A DNA stretch of 11,877 nucleotides. Origin: Baffinella frigidus. Lineage: Eukaryota > Cryptophyceae > Cryptomonadales > Baffinellaceae. Where the stretch lies: positions 203,887 to 215,763 of the forward strand of contig MU646743.1 of assembly GCA_026770585.1 (NCBI GenBank). The letters run 5' to 3'. The notes under the pieces are model-generated. The model was not told where the DNA came from, did not search any database, and saw only the letters and a list, made by a program, of their open reading frames with translations. The position numbers and the translations under genes were made by a program. Within the stretch, counting starts at the first letter, position 1. Every line of letters begins with the position of its first letter. Shown here piece by piece: positions 1 through 9,300 of this stretch.

Positions 1-370
1 GTGCCTATCTATCCCGAAGCGGGCCTGTCCCATGCCGTCCCCGAGGCGGGCCGCACAGCCCCCCTCAAAGCACGCCCCTCGCGAGAGGAGCAGGCTAGGA
101 CGGGCCGGAGACGGACCGAGGCGGGCCCGTCATAATAACGTTTTTATCCCTTAAGTGGCGAGGGGGTCTTAACGGACCCCCTACAGGTCCTAAGCAGGTC
201 CTAGGGCCCTACGGTAGGGCGTATGAGCCTACGCGCCACTTACGGGATAGTGCACTTGATCCAGCCGAACCGCCGCCAGCCGAGTCTAGGACGGGCCTCA
301 TGCCCCAAGGCGGGCCCGTCCTAGACTCCCACCCGAGGCGGGCCCGTCCTAGCCCCCGTCCTCCGAGGCT
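1..370. other. 3' flank of the peptidase gene with GC-rich repeat motif
   Basis: No gene is seen. A motif close to GAGGCGGGCCCGTCCTAG recurs in both orientations near 41, 117, 285, 309 and 334, and again near 995 in the last intron. Positions 282-296 and 314-328 form a perfect 15-bp inverted repeat. A 105-bp foldback element sits at 145-249. The 3' UTR of the gene must lie here; no AATAAA-type signal is seen. Confidence 0.6.
145..249. mobile_element. 105-bp foldback element, copy 1 (MITE-like)
   Basis: The termini are TATCCCTTAAGTGGCG and its inverse with one mismatch. The body carries AGGTCCTA..CAGGTCCTAGGGCCCTACGG-type sequence shared with copies at 1024-1128 and 9919-10023, all exactly 105 bp including terminal TA. 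It has no coding capacity. The TA at each end could be a target-site duplication, as in Tc1/mariner-type MITEs. It lies downstream of the stop codon. Its inner stem GGGGGTC..GACCCCC differs in sequence from the other copies but still pairs. Confidence 0.85.
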
Positions 371-386
371 TCACCACACGTGGCAC
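371..386 (-). CDS. M13 exon w12 (CHVW and stop)
   Basis: One base completes the Arg codon, then the exon reads CHVW followed by TGA at 373-371. The family ends with C-x-[VI]-W, and the terminal Trp is a hallmark of M13 proteins. Cys-to-Cys spacing to exon w10 is 12, as in neprilysin. The acceptor is CTGCAG|G, in phase. The 16-nt coding part can only be recognised because family, phase and acceptor all agree; the 3' UTR extends below 371. Confidence 0.86.
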
Positions 387-3300
387 CTGCAGACACCAGA
401 CGGTGGCGTCAGAGCCTCGACCACGCTCGCCTCAGAAAATACTTGACTTTCTGCAAAACCTTGACGTAACCACACCAGAGGGAAACATCCACGTCTGACA
501 TGCTCCAGGGGAAAGCTCTTGAATACCACCCTACAACCTACACCCTACACCCCACACCCTACACCCCACACCCTACACCCTACACCCTACACCCCACACC
601 CGACACCCTGCGCCCTACACCACACCCCACACCACACACCACACACCCCACGCCCCACACCCCACACGTCAGGACCCGACGTGGATAAGGCGTCGGTTTC
701 CCTCGAGCCCTCTGGCGTGGAATGTCCAGTCCCCGAGCATTTGATTTGAATAGCTGACGGGATTAGATCCCTGCGGGGAGGGGGGGCGGAGTGGTTGATC
801 TCATCCGGTCAGGTATTTAAATTAAATGCTCGGGAGTTCCCCGAATGTACGAAAATTACTACACCTGAACTTTTGGACACGACTCTTTTATCGCGTGTGT
901 AGTAATTTTCGTTGCATGGGGAACTCCGCCGAGCATTTAAATTAAATACCTGACCGGATGAGGTCCCTGAGAGGTGCGAGGACCGATTCTAGGACGAGCC
1001 CGCCTCGGGAGGCTTAGCTCGGCTATCCCTTAAGTGGCGATGCGGTCAAATTTGACCGCAAAGAGGTCCTAGGCAGGTCATAGGGCCCTACGGTAGGGCG
1101 TATGAGCCTACTGGCAGCTTAAGGGATATTCGGGGGGAGCCCTATATATACAAGGACATGTACTCTCACAAGGGGGGGGGGGGTGCACGGACCGTTGAGG
1201 AGGGTTCATCTTGGCACCGACCTGGTTGAGGGGTTGGGGTTTAGAGGTTAGGGGTTAGGGTTTAGGGTGTAGGGTTTAGGGTTTGGGGTTTGGGGCTTAG
1301 TGTTTAGGGTTTAGTGTTTAGGGTTTAGGGTTTTGGGATTGGGGTTTAGGGTTTAGGGTTTAGGGTTTGGGGTTTAGGGTTCGGGGTTTGGGGTTTAGGG
1401 TTTAGGGATTAGGGATTAGGGCATAGGGTTTAGGGTTCCGGATTTGGAGCTCAGGGTCTGGGTTTTAGGGTTTTAGGGTTTATGGAAAGTACCGGGCACT
1501 GGAAGACCTCAGAGAACTCTTTGACCTGCACACGCGGCAGCCAAAGATCAATCACTCACGCTTCAGTGTATGCCAGAGGCTTGGGTCTACGGTCTATGGT
1601 TTCGCCCGTCTGTAGGCGGCCCTAAACCAGGCTGACCTGCCCACGAGATTGCCGAAGATCAAACACTCACGCTTCAGTCTATGGCTTCATTATATGCCAG
1701 CGCCACCTACAAAAAGTTGAAACCCTGAAGCCTAACCTCAGAATGCAGGAGGTGACCCGGAGGAGGCCAGCCACGCAGGCTTCAGGCTAGGTCCACAGAA
1801 ACTACGCCTCCACCCTCGAACCCTCAACCTAAACGTCAAACCCCAAACCTAAACCCTACACCCCAAACCTGCGACTGACGCCTGAAGCCTTAGTGTTTGA
1901 TTCGGGCATAACCGCCATCAAAATGGGGGTCCGGGGTCGGGTTTAGGTTTGGGGTTTGGCAAAATAAAAACCTGCGAGAGTGGCCCGTTGACGCGCCACT
2001 TGTCGGGCGAGTGAGCGTCTGTCAAAATCTGCAGCACGGCACCCTGCACCCTGCACCCCAACCATAAACCCTACACTCTAAACCTAAATCCTGCACCCTA
2101 CACCCTACACCCTACACCCTACACCCTACACCCTAACCTCTAAACGCTAAACCCCAACCTTAAACCCCAACCCCCAACTCCTAGACCCTAGAACCTAGAC
2201 CCTTGACTCTAACACCAGCCTCAACCCTACGCCCCAAACCTGCGAGAGTGGCCCGTTGACGCGCCACTTATCGGGCGAGTGAGCGTCTGTCAAAATCTGC
2301 AGCACGGCACCCTGCATCCTGCACCCTAACTCCTAACCCCTAACCATAAACCCTGTACCCTGCACCCATGCACCCTGCACCCTGCACCCTACCCCCCAAC
2401 CCCCAACCATGCACCCTGGACCCTGAACCCTGCATCCTAAACCTAAACAACAACCAGTATTAACAACGAAGCCCACACCTGTGAGAGGGGGCCGTTGACA
2501 CGCCACTTATCGGGCGAGTGAGCGTCTGTCAAAATCTGGAGGGCGGCGGCCGCAGGTCGCTCCTTGCTGCACCAGTTCTGCGCCTGTTGAGGGATTTCGG
2601 TTTAGGCGAAGCTTCGCAGAAAGGGCAAGGAGATCGCCTGTCTCGAATGTTCTCGAATGTTCTCGATTGTTCTAGCGAGAATCAGCTAGGATGTCCGTGG
2701 AAACGACACATAGGAACGACCCTACGCGTCTGTCAAGATCTGGAGGACGGCCGCGGCAGGTCGCTCCTTGCTGCACTAGTTCTGCGCCTGTTGTGGGGTT
2801 CGTCTTAAGGCTCGTAGACGTTTGGATCATTCATCTTTAAAATGAGAGTAATAAACAAGGAAGAAGAAAAAGGTTCGGGTTTTGGTTTTCGGTTTTCGGG
2901 TTCGGCAGGCCGCTCCTTGCTGCACCAGTTCTGCGCCTGTTGCGGGGTTCGGGTTTACGGTTTCGGCAGTCGGGATTCGTGTTTCGTGTTTCGTGTTTCG
3001 TGTTTCGTGTTTCGTGTTTACGGTTTCGGGATACAGGTTTCGGGTTTCGGATCTTGGGGGTTTCGGGTCTCGGGTTTCGGGTTTTAGGTCTCGGGTCTCG
3101 TGTTTCGGGTCTCGGATTTCGGGTCTCGGGTTTCGGGTTTCGGGTTTCGGGTTTCGGGTGCCGGGTTGCCTTTGTGACAAAGATGAGCGCAGGTTCCGGA
3201 TTTCTGGATTCAGATTTCGGATTTCGGGTCTCGGGATTCGGGTTTCAGGTTGCCTGCACGACGAAGAAGAGTTGGCAGTCCGTGACGGAGGAGACGCCGG

Positions 3301-6300
3301 AGTTTCATCTCCACAAAAGTATTACCTAATTGCTTTTGGCGCAACGAAATCTACTACAAAAATGCTCCTACTATTACCTGTGTAAGCAAAACGTGTAGTA
3401 ATTTTCGTTGCCAGAAAGCAACTAATTAATGCTTCTATCGAGATTAAGTTGACTCAACCGGCAAGGTTTTGCACCCGAAACCTGAAAGCCAAACCCCGAA
3501 ACTCGAGGGGCACGCAACCTGTGCAACCTGTGGGTTCCGGTTCTTGGGTGTCGGGTGTCGGGTGTCGGGTCTAGAGTTTCGGGTTGCCTGCGAGACAAAG
3601 AAGAGACCGAGTTCCGGATTTCGGGATTCGGGATTCGAGTTGCCTGTGCGACGAAGAAGAGTTGGCGGTCGGTGGTGGTGGGTGCGCCGTTGCCCTCCTT
3701 CTCCTGCATCAGTCTCTCCATTGCCCGGTACGCCAGCTTCACTCCTGCAGTCAGCGGGGTTGGGGTTCAGCGGTCAAAACCTACAGTTTTGCCCTCAACG
3801 GTTCAGGGTTTAAATTTGGGGTTTAGGGACGATTAGGGTTCAGGGGAGCCAGAGCCCTCCTTCTCCTGCCTCTCCATTGCCGGTACATCAGCTTCACTCC
3901 TGCAGTCAGCGGGGATGGGGTTCAGCGGTCAAACCCTGAACAGGTGGGGGTTTAATTACGTTGGGGTTGAACCCCTAAACCATTTAGGGTTCAAATCCTC
4001 ACGGGGCCTTCCTTCTCCTGTATCAGCCGCCCCATTGCCCTGTAGGCCAGCTTCACTTCTGCAGAAGAAAAAAGGGAGCTTATTACCGATTGAAACCAAC
4101 ACGGCCACCATGCATTCCCTTCCGTGAAGGCCCTGTAAGAGCAGGACTACGCACCTGCCGGTCGTACGCGCGCTTTAGGGTTTAGGTTTTGAAGGCTGAC
4201 GGACGGTGGCACATATGGAGAGCCTTCCCGTTTCTGCATCAGCCTCTCCATTGCCCGGTATCCCAGCTTCACCTAAGCCCTAAACCCTAAACTCTAAACT
4301 CCAAATTCTGAATCGAAACGTTGAATTGTAAACGCCCGCTGTACCGGTCTCGCACTACCGGCAGGGGGGGGCACTACCGGCAGGGGGGGGGTTACCGGCA
4401 GGGGGGGGGGCCCCCTGCCGGTAGTGCGAGAACGGTACAGCGGGCGTTTACAATTTAACTTTTCGATTCAGAATTTGGAGTTAAGAGGTTAGGATTTAGG
4501 ATTTAGGTTTTAGGGTTCAGGGTTCAGGATTTAGGGTTTAGGGTGCAGGGTGTAGGTGAACTTGTAAGTGTGTAGGGTGTAGGTCTAAGTGAACGGTACA
4601 GCGGGCGTTTACAATTTAACTTTTCGATTCAGAATTTGGAGTTAAGAGGTTAGGATTTAGGATTTAGGTTTTAGGGTTCAGGGTTCAGGATTTAGGGTTT
4701 AGGGTGCAGGGTGTAGGTGAACTTGTAAGTGTGTAGGGTGTAGGTCTAAGTGTGCAGGGTGTAAAGTGTGGGGTGTGAGGTGTCGGGTGTAGGGTGTAGG
4801 GTGTGGGGTTCAGGGTGTAGGATGGACGGGGACCTCCGATATCGGCGATGTTCTCGGCGAGGGTCAGTTCTCCGTTCACGCGAGTTCACGCGAGATCGCG
4901 AGATATCACGGGATACTACGGGATATTACGCGAGATCACGCGAGATCACACGGGAGATCACAGGAGATCGCGGGAGATCCCGGGAGATCACGCGATATCA
5001 CGCGATATCACGCGACCCTCAACCCCAAAAGAGGCTGGGCGGGGACCTCCGATATCGGCGATGTTCTCCGCGAGGGTCAGTTCTCCGTTGACCTGCACGG
5101 GAAACACACCGAACATTAACCACCGAGAGTGAAGGACTCCTCCCTCCTTTGAATTCACTCTCGATGTTCACCTGCAACCCGACACACAGAACATTAACAG
5201 CCGAGAGTGAAGGGCTCCGCTCGCGCATCGCCACGCTTGGAGTTTAGAGTTTAGGGTTTATAGGTTTAGGGTTGAGGTTTAGGGTTTAGGGTTTAGGGTT
5301 TAGGGTTTAGGGATTGGGGTTTAGGGTTTAGGTCGTAGGGTTGAGGGCTCAGTCCTGCAGACCAGCCAGAAATTAGCGCAACACCTGGCGCAAAAGATGC
5401 AAGCATGCATAGAAAAAACGCGATCGACGAATTAGCGTTATAAAAAAAATGAAGTGTAGGAACCAGCAGCGAGGAGGCACAATTCGGGGAATTATGGAAA
5501 AATAAATCGTTTGGGCACGCTACTGCGACCCCTTGGCCCGCCCTGTCCATCTATTCCTTTTAAAACGAATTTGGGTTTAAAAGGCGGATTTTGGTGCTAA
5601 AAAAAGATGAAACATTTTCAAACGATAATTTGAGGGGAATTTGAATTTTCCTCGTTGTGGGAATTGGAGCCATTAAGCACAGATTTCGTGCTAGCGGGGG
5701 CTGTGGGTTTTCAGGCTCTGAAAGGAGCGAGAAGGTGCAACCTTGTGGCCGTCGACCTCGAATGTCGAATAGAGCTTTTCAATGCACTGCGCCCGGTCCT
5801 GCTTGCGATGTAGGCTTTAGGGTGCATGGCGCATGGTGCATGGCGCATAGTGCATGGTTGAGTGTTTAGGGTCTAGGGTTTGGGGTGCCTGCGCCGGGGT
5901 TCGGGTTTACGGTTTGGGGTTGGGGTTTACGGTTCACAGTGGAGGGTTTAGGGTGTAGGGTGTAGGGCTTAGGGTGAAGGGTTCAGGGTGTAGGGTTTGG
6001 GGTTTGGGGTTTGGGATGTAGGGTGTGGGTTTAAGGGCTTCGGGTTGAGGGGTTCGGTGGTAAGGTTTAGAGTGTGAGGTTAAGGGTTTAGTCTCTAGGG
6101 TGTAGGGTTTAGGGGTTGAGGACCTTGAATGCGGTGCGGTCCTCTGCAGACCACCACTGCCCCAGCCGCCCCTCTGGGTTGAAGAGTGTAGGGCGTAGGG
6201 TGTAGGGTGTAGGGTGTAGGGTGTAGCTTTAAGGGTTTCGGGTTTAGGGGTTTGGGTGTCCGGTTTACGGTGTAACGTTTAGAATTTAGGGGTTAGGGTG

Positions 6301-9300
6301 TAAGGTTTACGGTGTAAGGTTTAGGGTTTAGGCTCTAGGGTGTAGGGGGTTAGGACCTTGAAGGCGGTGCGGTCCTCTGCAGACCACCACTGCCCCAGCC
6401 GCCCCTCTGGGTTGAAGCGCCGCCCCTGCCCCGCGCGCGAGATCAGTTGCTTTAGACAGTTTAAGTGACTAATCGTACGCGAGTTGCGCACACGAGTTGC
6501 TGTACACGATCAGTTGTTTCGCATGTGTCACACATTGAGTTAAGTAAAGTAACTCTGTGTAACGTTGCGTTACACAGAGTTACTTTACTGAACTCAATGC
6601 GTGCGTTGCTTTACACGAGCTGCCTTACATGAGTTACTTTACAGAGTTGCTAGGTAGGATCAGGTGCTTGACACGCGTTGCTTCACAGGGCCAGGTCCTT
6701 CCTGCGACCACCACTGCCCCAGCCGCCTTACACGAGTTGCTTTACATAGTCAGTTGCTTTACAGAGTTGCCCGGGTTGAAGCGCCGCCCCTGCCGCGCGT
6801 GAGATTCGTTACTAACGAAACCGAGATTTGTTGCTTTACACAGTTACACGAGTTGCTTTACAAAGTCAGTTGCTTTACAGAGTTGCCCGCCAGATTCGCT
6901 GCTTTACTACTGATCCTTACAAGGTCTTCACGGAATGGAGTAGTAGATTGTGGCCGTGTTGGGTTCTACGCGGAACGACTGTCTAGAATTCGGGGATTGC
7001 GGTCAGTTCACAATTATTCCCCACAAATTGGCCACTTTTGGAGAAAAATCGGTTTGTTTCTCAGGAATGATGACTTTTGACAGGGGTCCAATATCGGACC
7101 CTTATCCTTGTCGGTTGCCATCCAGTGGTTCCTCGTAGTTCGGTCCGTAATAAACGCACTTTTCTCTTCGCTCGCTAACAGAAAAGGCTGGGGTATCAAT
7201 GCAAGGAGCCTACCACACAGCGGACTACAAAGGGATTTATTGAATAATCCATAAGTGGATAATCCATAGCCCCTACGGTAGGCAATACTGTAGGGACGTA
7301 GGGGGTTCCTACGGACCAGGTAACGGGTTTTCGGTGGCTTAGCCACCGAAAATCGCTTCGTAGCCCACTGTGTGGTGGCTTTACGCTTTACAAAATGAGG
7401 GTGTTGAGACCTGGTTATCGAAGCCGTGCGTCATTTCGTGCCCCAGAATCGTCCCTGATTGTTGGGTTTAGGGTTTAGGGTTTAGGGTTTAGGGTTTAGG
7501 GTTTAGGGTTGAGGATTTAGGGTTTAGGGTTTAGGGTTTATGGTTTATGGTTTAGGGTTTAGGGTTTAGGGTTGAGGGTTTAGAGTTCAGGGTTCAGGGT
7601 TTAGGGTTAAGAATGTTCCCTACGTCGGTTTTCAAAAGTCAGTTTCCAAAAGTCGCTTTACAAGAAAGTACCGACTGCGCCGTACTTCCGTGCGCTTAGG
7701 TTTCGGATTTTGGGTTTCGGGTTTCGGGTTTCGGGTTTCGTGTTTCGTGTTTCGTGTTTCGTGTTTCGGGTTTCGGGTTTCGGGTTTCGGGTTTCGTGTT
7801 TCGGGTTTCGGGTTTCGTGTTTCGGGTTTCGGGTTTCGGGTTTCGGGTTTCGTGTTTCGTGTTTCGTGTTTCGTGTTTCGGGTTTCGGGTTTCGGGTTTC
7901 GTGTTTCGGGTTTCGGGTTTCGAGTTTCGGGTTTCGGGTTTCGGTTGAAAACGCACCAATCGCGCCGTAGTTGCGAGCGTCGCGGTAGGTAGTCGACAAG
8001 AGAGGTTTCTGCAAGGCCTCCCCCTTTGCACCTCCAGCTTGCGAAAGAGTCGCTTTACAAAAATCGCTTCGCAAAACTGATTTGTCCGGGGGGGTGGGGT
8101 GGCAGGAGGGCGGGACTTATTTTATTTGAAATTAAATCAAAGGTAAATTAAATAAATCAAAGGTACCGATCGCGCCGTAGTTGCGGGCGTCGCGGTAAGT
8201 AGTCGAGAGGAAGGGCTTCTGCAGGATGTACCCAGCCAGATATGTTCCCAGCCAGATACGGCTAAAACGACTCTCAGGATCTTGGTTTGAACGCTCTCCG
8301 CTCATAAGGAATTGGAGCCGTTGGCCTAACGTCTGAGGGAAAGGCTCCAATTCCCTAGGAGCGCGTGTATGTAAAACCAATAAACCGCGAAATGTTGTAA
8401 AGCGACTCAAAGGTACCGATCGCGTGTATATTTAAATTAAACAAATAAATAAAATAAATATAAATAAATAAACCGTACCGATCGCGCCGTAGTTGCGAGC
8501 GTCGCGGTAGGTGGTTGAGAAGAAGGGCTTCTGCAGGATCCCGGCCGGCACGAAAATCCCGTTCTTGTCGTACCTAAGGATCAAAGGGATTTCGTGAATA
8601 ACCCGCAAGTGGATGATAATCCATAGGACCCTACGGTAGGCAATACCCTACAGTAGGGAATACCCTACGGTAGGGAATCTCGTAGGGACATAGGCTGGCC
8701 CTATGGACATCCTAAACGAGTTTGGTCAGTTGCGAGCGGTGCGGTAGGTGGTCGAGAAGAAGGGCTTCGGCAGGATCCCGGCGGGTACGAAAAGCCCATT
8801 CTTGTCGTACCTATCGTACGTTTCGGGTTAGCGCGGAATTTCTCGAGGTCGGGTCGGGGGATCGGGGAATGAAGAATCGAGAAAACTGCCGTTTTGTGAC
8901 ATGCTGTCGGTACAACGGTAAGCGAAGAAGAGCTTCTGCAGGATGCCGGCCGGGACGAAAATCCCATTCTTGTCGTACCTACCGTATCGAGTGTTCGATC
9001 AGAAAGGATCAGGCTGAGGTGACGGACGCCAAACCACGCTTGTCGTGCCCAAATTTCGGGTATCAGGATTTCGGGTATCGGGATTGGATGTCGGGTATCA
9101 AGATTTCGGGTATCGGGGTGATTTCGGGTATCAGGATTCCGGGTTTCGGGATTTCGGGTGTCTGGATGTCGGTTATCGGGAGGGGGGGCGGGTGTATCAG
9201 GATTTCGGGTATCAGGATTTCGGGTTTCAGGATGTCGGGAATCAAACATTTCGGGTATCAAGATTTCGGGTATCAGGATTTCGGGTATCAGGATTTCGGG

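Larger units (their letters stand above)
6440..6900. repeat. TTGCTTTACACGAG / GAGTTGCTTTACA repeat region
   Basis: Irregular units of GAGTTGCTTTACA and CAGTTGCTTTACA, about 15-20 bp apart, fill the 3' part of the intron between exons w4 and w5. Related GTCGCTTTACA pieces recur at 7380, 7651, 8050 and 8397. Confidence 0.82.

Noticed and set aside
500-749. HPTPYTLHPTP-rich proteins (also 11414-11695)
   Set aside because: Heptamer repeat translation in two frames; no other support.
4875-5022. CRISPR-like or restriction-site array from GATC/GATATC spacing
   Set aside because: Units are about 10 bp, imperfect and without spacers; an ordinary short tandem repeat in a eukaryotic intron.
5166-5171. 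GCAG|GTGAACATCGAGAG as a real alternative start of exon w7
   Set aside because: It continues as IESEFKG, which does not match the family, and has no donor in phase; best explained as an acceptor-side echo.
7014-7346. 110-codon minus-strand frame between exons w4 and w5 as a further exon or gene
   Set aside because: No M13 residues are expected between DNQ and GRRF, and most of the frame overlaps the 172-bp foldback element; no family recognised.
7465-7610. A chromosome end (true telomere)
   Set aside because: The repeats are internal, short, in both orientations across the window, and embedded in introns of one gene, so they are interstitial.
7690-8074. Long open frames rich in FRVSGFG or ETRNPKP repeats on both strands (also at 2827-3385)
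   Set aside because: They are translations of 7-bp TTTCGGG repeats, open in several frames at once and lying in introns of the M13 gene. Only the ARNYGAI-type tail is gene-derived, and that is a partial exon copy.
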